This document shows, in pieces, positions 8,125 to 14,534 of a DNA stretch of 19,632 nucleotides. Made by a program: the position numbers and the translations under genes. Where the stretch lies: positions 1-19,632 of the forward strand of contig CANQGN010000009.1 of NCBI GenBank assembly GCA_947623215.1, given 5' to 3'. A model generated the notes under the pieces. The model worked only from the letters and a program-made list of their open reading frames with translations. It made no database searches and was not told the origin of the DNA. The stretch's first letter is position 1. Each line of letters opens with the position of its first letter. Source of the DNA: an uncultured Clostridia bacterium (GTDB taxonomy: Bacteria; Bacillota; Clostridia; Oscillospirales; Acutalibacteraceae).

Positions 8125-9399
8125 TTAAAACTTCTCCCGGTTAATCCACAGCCCCAGCGCCGGGTTGGGGATAAAGTAAATTTCCTCGCCGTCCGGCAGG
8201 GTGTTGTAGCCCGGCTGCAAGGCGCGGGGGTTGTAGCGGCGGGTCATTTCGTCATAGTCCGCCCAAGCGTAGCCTACGCCCTCTATCTCTGCCCGGGTAA
8301 TCTCGCGCACGGCGTAGGTAATGGTAAAGCGGCCGTCTGCCGAACCGTGAATCAAATGGGCGGCCGCCCCCATATTCTCGCGCAAGTCGGCATTCTCCGG
8401 CTGTTCAAAGGCCTTTAGGGTTTCTATTCGCCCCCGGTAGCCGTATTTGCGAATCAGCCGGTCGACCGTTAAATCCTCCCCAAAGCGGCGCACGCCGGGG
8501 GCGAGCACCAGCAGCTCGCCGCCGTCTGCAATGGCCATGCGGGTGCGGTAGACCGCCTTGTTGCCCAGCCAGGTGGTTTTAAATTCTGACGGGTCCAAGT
8601 AAACCACGCATTTTTTCAGCCCGGTTTCTACAAAGTCAATGTTCTTTTGCTGCGAAAGCGCCACCGCCTGCTCCAGCGTGCGGCGGGTGTCGCCAATAAA
8701 CAGCCCGTGGGTGCGAATGACGCCCCCCGGCGCGGTGGTAACGGTAAGCACAAACACAATGGGGCGGTGTTGCAAAAAATGCTCCATGCCGTAGTCGAAT
8801 ACACGGCGCACGGGGGTAAAGTCCTTGCCCATCATGCGCTCCATGCCGTAAACGGCCCCCACCATGTGGCTTTTGTTGATCATATCGCTGCCGCCAACCC
8901 CCACAAACAGGTTTTTGGCGTGGTTGGACATGCCAATAACCTCGTGCGGCACTACCTGCCCTACCGAAAGAATAAGGTCGTAGCGCTCGTCCATCACCCG
9001 GCGGTTAATCTCCACACTCACCGGGTCGTGCCACAGCCCTTCGGTAACGTCCTCCAAAAAGTCGGCCGGCACTTCGCCCAGCTTTACCACGTCCCGTCGC
9101 CAGTCGTGGATGAGAAAGGCCTCAAAAGGGATATCCCCAAACATTTGCTCCGCCTGGCTTTTGGTGACCGGCTCGTGGGTGCCGAGGGCGGGCAGAATGT
9201 CTACCGCCGCCCCCCGCTCGACCAGCAAATGGTAGTACAAATTGGTAATCAGCCCGGCGTTGGAGTGAAAGCGGGTAAAGTCCGGCGGAATGAGCAGCAC
9301 GTTTTGGGGGGTGCGCCCGGCTAAAGAAGCCTCTACCGCCGCGGCGATTTGCTCCCGCGTTAAGCCCTGCTCGGTTTTTGCATAGGTAAACTGTTCCAT
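8125..9399 (-). CDS. LarA-superfamily nickel-pincer racemase/epimerase; candidate D-gluconate/D-mannonate 2-epimerase
   Basis: 424 residues, the length of the LarA family. LarA of Lactobacillus plantarum uses R75, H108, H174, K184 and H200. Here DFTR (R43), GTHEP (H75), PHEVIGMSNHAK (H152, K162) and NKSH (H178) match with identical spacing: H to K is 10 residues and H to H is 26. The Lys that would carry the pincer cofactor and the two proton-transfer histidines are therefore present. The usual SGG-x-K-x-x-x-PG loop reads SNHAKNLFVGVGG, so the substrate differs from lactate. The superfamily is known to include a D-gluconate 2-epimerase. Placement directly after the fructuronate reductase fits interconversion of mannonate and gluconate. 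GGAG lies about seven bases before the ATG. No larB, larC or larE cofactor genes are in the window. Family certain, substrate inferred. Confidence 0.88.
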   Translation of the reverse strand: MEQFTYAKTEQGLTREQIAAAVEASLAGRTPQNVLLIPPDFTRFHSNAGLITNLYYHLLVERGAAVDILPALGTHEPVTKSQAEQMFGDIPFEAFLIHDWRRDVVKLGEVPADFLEDVTEGLWHDPVSVEINRRVMDERYDLILSVGQVVPHEVIGMSNHAKNLFVGVGGSDMINKSHMVGAVYGMERMMGKDFTPVRRVFDYGMEHFLQHRPIVFVLTVTTAPGGVIRTHGLFIGDTRRTLEQAVALSQQKNIDFVETGLKKCVVYLDPSEFKTTWLGNKAVYRTRMAIADGGELLVLAPGVRRFGEDLTVDRLIRKYGYRGRIETLKAFEQPENADLRENMGAAAHLIHGSADGRFTITYAVREITRAEIEGVGYAWADYDEMTRRYNPRALQPGYNTLPDGEEIYFIPNPALGLWINREKF

Positions 9400-9412
9400 G
9401 GCCGCTCCTTTA

Positions 9413-10258
9413 TTAAACGCCGGAATAAGCCGAAAAGCCGGCGTCGATGGGCAGCACCACGCCGGTAACGGCGCTGGCGGCCTTCTCGTCGCACAGGAAG
9501 AACACGCCGCCCAGCAGCTCCTCCCCCTCTACAAACCGGCCGGCGGGGGTGCCGTTTAAAATTTTGTGAGAGCGGGCGGTGGGCTCGCCTTTTTCATCAA
9601 ACAGCAGCGCCCGGTTTTGGTTAGAAACCAAAAAGCCGGGGGCAATGGCGTTGCACCGAATGCCGCTGCCGGCAAAGTGGGTGGCCAGCCACTGGGTAAA
9701 GTTGCTGATGGCCGCCTTGGCGGCGGAATAAGCGGGAATTTTGGTAAGGGGAATGTAGGCGTTCATGGAAGAAATGTTGAGAATACAGCCGCTGTGGCGC
9801 TCTACCATGTCCTTGGCGAACGCCTGGGTGGGCAGCAGCGCCCCCTGAAAGTTGAGCTTAAAGACAAAGTCTACCCCCTCCGGCTGCAAGTCAAAAAAGG
9901 TTGTTTGACCCGCCTTCGCCTCGTGCTGGTACTCGTTGTCGGTAGTCGCCCGGGGGTTGTTGCCCCCCGCGCCGTTTACCAGTATGTCGCAGGGGCCAAG
10001 GTCGGCCAGCACCTGCCGGTGCACCGCCTCTAAGGCGGCGGGGTTGAGCACGTCGGCGCCGTAGGCGCGGCAAATCAGACCTTCCTCCGTACATTCCTTG
10101 GCCACCGCCTGCACGGCGGCTTCGTTTAAGTCCAGCGCCGCCACTTTAGCGCCGGCGGCCGCAAAGGCCTTGGCCATGGTGCTGCACAGCACGCCGCCCG
10201 CGCCGGTTACCACCACCACTTTGCCGGAAAAATCTACCTGTAAGGGTAATTGTATCAT
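9413..10258 (-). CDS. uxuB: SDR-family fructuronate reductase (D-mannonate oxidoreductase), UxuB type
   Basis: 281 residues of the classical short-chain dehydrogenase fold. It has the nucleotide loop VVVTGAGGVLC (15-25), NGAGG (95-99), N136 in KLNFQGA, serines 163-164 in NISSMNAY, and Y177-x3-K181 in PAYSAAK. This gives the complete Asn-Ser-Tyr-Lys tetrad. The long insert at about 100-130 (NPRATTDNEY...GVDFVFKLNF) and the IPLTKIPAYSAAK segment are typical of Firmicutes mannonate oxidoreductases, which reduce D-fructuronate to D-mannonate with NADH. The acidic residue after the second strand (ALDLN, D43) favours NAD over NADP. The gene begins three bases after the uxaC stop, which supplies its substrate. 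The alternative is another sugar-acid dehydrogenase of the same subfamily, such as a gluconate 5-dehydrogenase. Confidence 0.87.
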   Translation of the reverse strand: MIQLPLQVDFSGKVVVVTGAGGVLCSTMAKAFAAAGAKVAALDLNEAAVQAVAKECTEEGLICRAYGADVLNPAALEAVHRQVLADLGPCDILVNGAGGNNPRATTDNEYQHEAKAGQTTFFDLQPEGVDFVFKLNFQGALLPTQAFAKDMVERHSGCILNISSMNAYIPLTKIPAYSAAKAAISNFTQWLATHFAGSGIRCNAIAPGFLVSNQNRALLFDEKGEPTARSHKILNGTPAGRFVEGEELLGGVFFLCDEKAASAVTGVVLPIDAGFSAYSGV

Positions 10259-10261
10259 GGT

Positions 10262-11680
10262 TTATTCTTCTCCTTTGCTAAAATACCGGCGGGCGTTGCC
10301 CACGCAAATATCAAAAATCAGCTGCCGCAGCCCCTCGGGGTCGGGGTCGTATTCGCCCCGCAGCACATGGGTCGCCACAAAGCTGCACAAAATGCGGCGG
10401 AAGAAGTCGTGCCTAGGGTAAGAGGTAAAGGAGCGGCTGTCGGTGAGCATGCCGTTAAAGACCCCCAGCGCGCCGGTGTTGGCGGTCATTTGCAGCTGGC
10501 GGCGAATGCCCTCTGCATGGTCGCAGAACCACCAGGCCGCCCCCAGCTGCAACCGGCCGGGCACGTCTCCCCAAAAGTTGCCAATCATGGTGGCGAGCTC
10601 GTAATACTGGGCTTCGTTTAAGGTATATACAATGGTTTTGGGCAGCCCGCCGGATTGTTCCACAGCGTCCAGCCAGCGGCCGAAGGCCGCCACGTTTACC
10701 ATGGCGCCTACCGAATCGTTGCCGCAGTCCGGCCCCAGGGCGGCAAAGCGGGCGGAATTGTTGTTGCGAATGGAAGAAAGGTGCAGCTGCATCACCAGCC
10801 CCAGCGCCCGGTAGCGCCCGGCCAAGTGCCGCAGCATAAAGTCGGCGTAGGCCGCCTGCTCCGCCGGGGTGACCGCCTGCCCCGCCAACGCCTTGGCGTA
10901 AGCGGCGGCCGCTTCTTCGCGGGTGGCGGTGGTTTCGGCAAAAGAGGTGAGGCTGATGTCGGTGACCACGCAGCCGTTTTGCACAAAGTAAGTAAGCCGC
11001 TGCTCCACCGCCGCAAGCAGGCCGTCAAAGGTGTCGCAGGCAATGCCCGAAGCCGCCGAAAGCCGCTTTACATAGGGCAAAAAGGCGGGGCCCCCCAGCC
11101 CGGTGACGATTTGGTCTGGCCGAAAAGAGGGCAGCACGCGGACGGGGAAGGTCTCGTCCGCCGCGATGGCCCGGTGAAAGGGCAGGTCGTCGGCCGGGTC
11201 GTCGGTGGTGCACAGCGCCTCTACCCCCGAGCGCAAAATCAGCTGCCGGGCGGAAAAGCTGCCGTTTGCCATTTTGGCGTTGGCCTGCCGCCAAATTTCC
11301 TCCGCCGAGGCGGCGTTCATGGGGCGGGATATACCAAAGTAGGTTTTGAGCTCCAAATGCGCCCAGGCATACACCGGGCTGCCGATGATGCGGGGCATAA
11401 CAGAGGCGAAGGCGACGAATTTATCGTGCCACGAAGCGCCGCCGGTAATGACCTCCTCCGGCAGGCCGACCGCCCGCATCATGCGCCATTTGTAATGGTC
11501 GCATTCCAGCCACAGCTGGCCGATGTTGTCATACGTCCGGTCGGTCGCAATATCCTTTGGCGACAGGTGGCAGTGGTAGTCGAAAATGGGCAAATCTTTG
11601 GCGTATTGTTCGTAGAGCTCCACCGCCAGCGGGGAATCGAGCAAATAGTCGTCTCCCATAAAGGGTTTTACAGACTGCAT
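10262..11680 (-). CDS. uxaC: Glucuronate (uronate) isomerase
   Basis: 472 residues, the standard length for UxaC, an amidohydrolase-fold TIM barrel. The N-terminal metal site IFDYHCHLSPKDIATDR carries H36 and H38. It also shows the family segments LEAKTYFGI-like (LELKTYFGI), LCTTDDPAD and RVLPSFRPD, and the ending NARRYF. The enzyme interconverts D-glucuronate and D-fructuronate (also galacturonate and tagaturonate). It sits third in the sugar-acid operon, with the fructuronate reductase three bases downstream, giving the first two steps of glucuronate use. A GGAAA lies a few bases before the ATG. A 75-base gap separates it from the oxidoreductase upstream and contains a small hairpin. I see no damage or missing residues. 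Confidence 0.96.
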   Translation of the reverse strand: MQSVKPFMGDDYLLDSPLAVELYEQYAKDLPIFDYHCHLSPKDIATDRTYDNIGQLWLECDHYKWRMMRAVGLPEEVITGGASWHDKFVAFASVMPRIIGSPVYAWAHLELKTYFGISRPMNAASAEEIWRQANAKMANGSFSARQLILRSGVEALCTTDDPADDLPFHRAIAADETFPVRVLPSFRPDQIVTGLGGPAFLPYVKRLSAASGIACDTFDGLLAAVEQRLTYFVQNGCVVTDISLTSFAETTATREEAAAAYAKALAGQAVTPAEQAAYADFMLRHLAGRYRALGLVMQLHLSSIRNNNSARFAALGPDCGNDSVGAMVNVAAFGRWLDAVEQSGGLPKTIVYTLNEAQYYELATMIGNFWGDVPGRLQLGAAWWFCDHAEGIRRQLQMTANTGALGVFNGMLTDSRSFTSYPRHDFFRRILCSFVATHVLRGEYDPDPEGLRQLIFDICVGNARRYFSKGEE

Positions 11681-11716
11681 GGCGTTTTTCCTTTCACAAA
11701 CGTAGGACGCCCTCTC

Positions 11717-11732
11717 CGGCCGGGAGCGGCCG
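11717..11732 (-). other. Small GC hairpin between the oxidoreductase gene and uxaC
   Basis: In the only sizeable gap within the sugar-acid operon, CGGCCG is repeated with a four-base loop, forming a six-base stem. No T-run follows, so it is not a standard terminator. It could be an RNA-processing or stabilising element that sets different levels for the genes on either side, or it could be chance in GC-rich DNA. Confidence 0.3.
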
Positions 11733-11755
11733 AAGATAAGCGCCCGATTGAATTT

Positions 11756-12910
11756 TTAGTAGGTACCGGCGGTATCCATAAACACCGCTTCGCGTTCTTC
11801 TTTTTTCTGAGAGGCCGCCCGCCGCTTGTTCAGCTCGGCCAAATAAAGGTCTTCGTCCAGCGGCAAATCAACGGCGCGGTTTAAAAAGGCCGAAAGGTGC
11901 ATGGCGTTAGAAAGGGTAAGGCCGTTGATGCCCTCTTCGCCGTTCGCCACCGGCTTTTCGCCCCGCAGAATGTACCCCGCAAAGGCCTTGAGCACGCCCA
12001 CGTGCTGCTCGCCGTAGCCGTCAAAGGTCAGCTCTTCGGTTTCAGAGGTCAGCGCGGCAAAGCCGCCCGCCCCGCTAAAGCAAAATTCCCGCTCGTCCAT
12101 GGAGTTTTTAGAGTAGAGCAGCTTGTTGTTTTCACACACCAGCTTGCCGCCGGAACCCAGCACCTCAAAGCGGTTGGTGCCGGGGGCGTCTGCCGTGGAG
12201 GTAATAAACACGCCGGTGGCGCCGTTCGGGTACTCCACGTAGGCGGTTACGTCGTCTTCTACCTCTATGTGGTGCCACTTGCCAAAGTGCATGTGGGCGT
12301 GTACCTTGCAGGGCATACCGCAAATCCACTGCCACAAGTCCAAATTATGGGGGCACTGGTTGAGCAGCACGCCGCCGCCTTCGCCGTCCCACGTGGCGCG
12401 CCAGTTGCCGGAGTCGTAGTAGCTTTGGCCGCGGTACCAGTCGGTAATCAGCCAGTTGGTGCGCTTAATGGCGCCAATGGCGCCGCTTTCTACCAGCTCT
12501 TTCATTTTAATGTACACGGGGTTGGTGCGCTGGTTAAACATAATGCCGAACTTTTTGTCGCTCTTAGAAGCAACCTCGTTCATCTCGCGCACCGCCTTGG
12601 TGTACACGCCGGCCGGTTTTTCGCACATCATGTGGTAGCCCTTTTGCAGCCCCTCAATGACCAGCCGGGGGTGGTCGTAGTGGGGCGTGGCGACAATCAT
12701 AACGTCGCAAGCCTTGGCGGCAAACAGGGCGTCGGTATTCTCAAACCGCTCTACCGCCGGGTACTTTTCGGCCGCCCATTGCAGCCGCTTGGGGTTAATG
12801 TCGCATACGGCGGTCAGCCGCATGTCGGGGATTAGCCCCTTCATCAAATTTTCGGTATGGGCGGTGCCCATGTTGCCGATGCCGATGATTCCCACTCGTA
12901 ACTGACTCAT
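11756..12910 (-). CDS. Gfo/Idh/MocA-family oxidoreductase
   Basis: 384 residues. The N-terminal NAD(P)-binding loop is GIGNMG (10-15). CEKPAG (96-101) carries the EKP motif and its catalytic Lys K98. GGGVLLNQCPHNLDLWQW (178-195) holds the conserved His H188 in the alpha/beta substrate domain. The family oxidises or reduces a ring hydroxyl of sugars, glycosides, inositols or sugar acids. The gene overlaps the stop... start junction with the TIM-barrel isomerase upstream by four bases, and GGAG lies seven bases before the ATG. Pairs of Gfo/Idh/MocA enzymes and AP-endonuclease-2-like isomerases are known from 3-keto-glycoside and C-glycoside breakdown. I infer that this pair may free or prepare a glucuronide for uxaC. 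The substrate cannot be read from sequence. Confidence 0.9.
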   Translation of the reverse strand: MSQLRVGIIGIGNMGTAHTENLMKGLIPDMRLTAVCDINPKRLQWAAEKYPAVERFENTDALFAAKACDVMIVATPHYDHPRLVIEGLQKGYHMMCEKPAGVYTKAVREMNEVASKSDKKFGIMFNQRTNPVYIKMKELVESGAIGAIKRTNWLITDWYRGQSYYDSGNWRATWDGEGGGVLLNQCPHNLDLWQWICGMPCKVHAHMHFGKWHHIEVEDDVTAYVEYPNGATGVFITSTADAPGTNRFEVLGSGGKLVCENNKLLYSKNSMDEREFCFSGAGGFAALTSETEELTFDGYGEQHVGVLKAFAGYILRGEKPVANGEEGINGLTLSNAMHLSAFLNRAVDLPLDEDLYLAELNKRRAASQKKEEREAVFMDTAGTY

Positions 12911-13815
12911 AGTTTGTCTCCTTCTGCACTTTGCGTTTCAACGCCGGCAACAACCTCCGCGGGCAGCCCGGCAAGCAGCTTTTGCAAAGCCGCCGCCGCG
13001 CAGTCGAAAGCCTGCCGGTTATTTTCAAAGGTATAGGCGTGGCGCAGCATACTGGCGCCGTTTTTCTCCAGCGCGCCCAGCCCGGCGAACTCCATTAAAT
13101 GGGGTTCCAGCGTAACAAACCGGTCGCCCGGCTTGTTGGCAAAGCGGCGCAGCAGCTCGGCAATTTGCCCCTCGCCCTCGCCCGCCGGTACAATGGTGCC
13201 GTCTGCCAGCGCGTCTTTGATGTGAATATAGCGCACAAAGGGCTCCAGCGCCTCGTATGCCGCCAGCGCCGGCTGGCCGCACTGCAAAAAGTTGGCAGGG
13301 TCAAACACCGCCTCCATGCGACCTTGAAAGGTGGTGAGCAAATCCAGCGTGCGGGCCAGGGTATCGCCGTAAATGTCTTTTTCGTTTTCGTGGCAGCAAA
13401 CCACCCCCGCCGCCGCGGCGGCAGAGAGCATGGCGTCCAGCCGGTCGAGCACCGGGGTGCGGTAATCGTCCGGATTTTCGCCCGCCGGCATAAAAAAGCT
13501 GAACATGCGCAGCTGCTTCGCCCCCAAAATGTTGGCGACCTCCAGCCCCCGCTTCATGTCTTCTAAATGGGGTTCAAAGGGGTCGGTAATGTCGATTTTG
13601 CCGTACGGCGAACCGATGGCCGAAACGCCCATACCCGCCGCCTCAAACCGGCGGGCGAGCTCTTTCGCCTCCGCCGGGGTTACCTCGCCAATGCTGCGAT
13701 TGTCTACCCCCCGCACCTCAATATAGCGAAACCCGTGCCGGCGCGACGCGGCAAATTGTTCGTCCAGCAGCGGAGAAGCCTCGTCGGCAAACGACGAAAG
13801 CAGAAAACGCGCCAT
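12907..13815 (-). CDS. Sugar phosphate isomerase/epimerase family protein (AP-endonuclease-2-like TIM barrel)
   Basis: 302 residues of the xylose-isomerase-like TIM barrel fold. The opening FLLSSFADEASPLLDEQ and EVRGVDNRSIG are typical of the family. Four likely metal ligands sit at the barrel strand ends: E143 in CHENEKD, D172 in VFDPANF, H198 in YIHIKDA, and E237 in TLEPHL. Such proteins isomerise or epimerise sugars, or cleave 3-keto-glycosides. It is the first gene of the sugar-acid operon, about 30 bases after the predicted transcription start, with AAAGGGG around 11 bases before the ATG. It overlaps the oxidoreductase gene by four bases, so the two proteins are probably made in equal amounts and act on the same compound. 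The real substrate is unknown. Confidence 0.88.
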   Translation of the reverse strand: MARFLLSSFADEASPLLDEQFAASRRHGFRYIEVRGVDNRSIGEVTPAEAKELARRFEAAGMGVSAIGSPYGKIDITDPFEPHLEDMKRGLEVANILGAKQLRMFSFFMPAGENPDDYRTPVLDRLDAMLSAAAAAGVVCCHENEKDIYGDTLARTLDLLTTFQGRMEAVFDPANFLQCGQPALAAYEALEPFVRYIHIKDALADGTIVPAGEGEGQIAELLRRFANKPGDRFVTLEPHLMEFAGLGALEKNGASMLRHAYTFENNRQAFDCAAAALQKLLAGLPAEVVAGVETQSAEGDKL

Positions 13816-13850
13816 AAAACGCTACGCCCCTTTCTTTCTATCCGCCCACC

Positions 13851-13879
13851 ATTATGACACAAACCGGCCGCCATTGCAA
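13851..13879 (-). promoter_or_regulatory. Probable promoter of the sugar-acid operon
   Basis: On the minus strand there is TTGCAA (13874-13879), a 17-base spacer and CATAAT (13851-13856). That gives four of six and five of six matches, with ideal spacing. The start would be near 13845, about 30 bases before the first ATG. Its weaker hexamers, compared with the other promoters here, would suit an activated or substrate-controlled operon. I see no clear operator palindrome. Confidence 0.6.
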
Positions 13880-13973
13880 GCGAAAAAAGCCAAAAACCGG
13901 CATTTTTTTGACCCGCCGGGGATGTGCCGTTCCGTCGGCTCGCCCTCTGCTTTCGGGAAGAATCAAAAAATCG

Positions 13974-14002
13974 TTGACGCACGTGCTTACACGTGCTATA
14001 AT
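13974..14002 (+). promoter_or_regulatory. Strong promoter of the hicB-like gene
   Basis: TTGACG (13974-13979), a 17-base spacer and TATAAT (13997-14002) lie on the plus strand. This is one base from full consensus. Transcription should begin near 14009. This puts the upstream in-frame ATG at 14008 at or outside the start of the transcript and supports the ATG at 14068. Confidence 0.85.
13979..13996. promoter_or_regulatory. Perfect inverted repeat between -35 and -10: candidate operator
   Basis: GCACGTG and CACGTGC form a perfect seven-base inverted repeat around CTTA. It fills the spacer of the hicB promoter exactly up to the -10 box. A protein bound here would block RNA polymerase. The encoded protein has a ribbon-helix-helix-like C-terminus of the kind that binds such repeats, so self-repression is likely but inferred. 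Confidence 0.65.
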
Positions 14003-14010
14003 GAACTTTG

Positions 14011-14047
14011 TGGCGGGGGGATGGCGTGCGTTCGACCCCCCTCGCCA
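14011..14047 (+). promoter_or_regulatory. Strong hairpin in the hicB leader
   Basis: TGGCGGGGGG (14011-14020) can pair with CCCCCCTCGCCA (14036-14047), with one bulged T, giving about ten mostly G-C pairs around a loop of about 15 bases. It begins two bases after the predicted transcript start and ends six bases before the Shine-Dalgarno. No T-run follows, so it is not a terminator. It may protect the RNA 5' end or limit translation. Confidence 0.55.
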
Positions 14048-14052
14048 TAACT

Positions 14053-14058
14053 GGGAGG
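14053..14058 (+). promoter_or_regulatory. Ribosome binding site that fixes the hicB start
   Basis: GGGAGG lies nine bases before the ATG at 14068. An upstream in-frame ATG at 14008 has no such site and coincides with the expected transcription start, so 14068 is chosen. Confidence 0.85.
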
Positions 14059-14067
14059 ATTTTTATC

Positions 14068-14469
14068 ATGGCAAAATATATTTACCCGGCCGTTTTTACA
14101 AAAGAGGGCGCCTACTATTCCGTTCGCTTTCCCGATTTGGCAAGCTGCTACACGCAGGGCGAAGGCCTGGAGGAAGCATACGACATGGCTTCCGATATTC
14201 TTTGCCTAACGCTTTACCGGTTAGAGGAAGCGGGCGGCGAGATTCCAGCACCCTCCGACGTGGCGGCTCTGCCTGCCGCGCCGGGCGAATTTGTTTCGCT
14301 GATTCCCTGCGACACGTTGGAGTACCGCCAGTTTTACGACAGCCGGGCCGTGAAAAAAACGCTCACCATTCCCGCGTGGCTCAATACCATGTCTGAGCGG
14401 GCGGGCGTGAATTTTTCTGCCGTTTTGCAGCGGGCGTTAAAACGGGAGCTGCACATCTCCGACCGCTGA
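14068..14469 (+). CDS. hicB: Orphan HicB-family antitoxin-like protein
   Basis: 133 residues from the ATG at 14068. The N-terminal half (MAKYIYPAVFTKEGAYYSVRFPDLASCYTQGE, then DMASDILCLTLYRLEEAG) is the HicB partial RNase-H-like fold that normally grips the HicA toxin. The C-terminal segment VKKTLTIPAWLNTMSERAG...ALKREL (about 97-130) looks like a ribbon-helix-helix DNA-binding domain. HicB normally neutralises the mRNA-cleaving HicA and represses its own operon. No hicA-sized frame adjoins it: the sequence before it is promoter and leader, and a terminator follows 18 bases after the stop. It is therefore an orphan, possibly now acting only as a regulator. It is the only plus-strand gene, divergent from the sugar-acid operon and convergent with the transporter operon. 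The inverted repeat in its promoter supports autoregulation. Confidence 0.88.
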   Translation: MAKYIYPAVFTKEGAYYSVRFPDLASCYTQGEGLEEAYDMASDILCLTLYRLEEAGGEIPAPSDVAALPAAPGEFVSLIPCDTLEYRQFYDSRAVKKTLTIPAWLNTMSERAGVNFSAVLQRALKRELHISDR

Positions 14470-14487
14470 AGCGCGGCATAATAAGCC

Positions 14488-14521
14488 AAAACCCGCCGCC
14501 GGTTTGCCCGGGGCGGGTTTT
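14488..14521. terminator. Bidirectional terminator between hicB and the transporter operon
   Basis: AAAACCCGCC and GGCGGGTTTT (arms 14488-14497 and 14512-14521) form a stem with T-runs on both strands. It lies 18 bases after the hicB stop and 13 bases after the stop of the last minus-strand transporter gene, so it can serve both convergent units. Confidence 0.85.
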
Positions 14522-14534
14522 CGTTTCTTGTTTT

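Noticed and set aside
10655..11884. A 409-codon open frame on the plus strand
   Set aside because: It lies opposite uxaC and the oxidoreductase, both of which have clear family motifs. Its product is a low-complexity G/R/V/Q/H-rich sequence typical of the antisense of GC-rich genes, and it has no ribosome site.
13883..13919. A terminator-like hairpin (CCGGC/GCCGG, T-runs) on the minus strand upstream of the sugar-acid promoter
   Set aside because: The stem has only five base pairs with a 13-base loop, and no minus-strand gene lies upstream to be terminated. It may be chance in a stretch with A- and T-runs.
14008..14067. An upstream in-frame start of the hicB-like gene at 14008
   Set aside because: It coincides with the expected transcription start, has no Shine-Dalgarno, and its 20 residues cover the leader hairpin.
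13816..14534. A hicA toxin gene next to hicB
   Set aside because: No frame with the small HicA double-stranded-RNA-binding-like pattern is found on either side. The flanks are promoter, leader and terminator.
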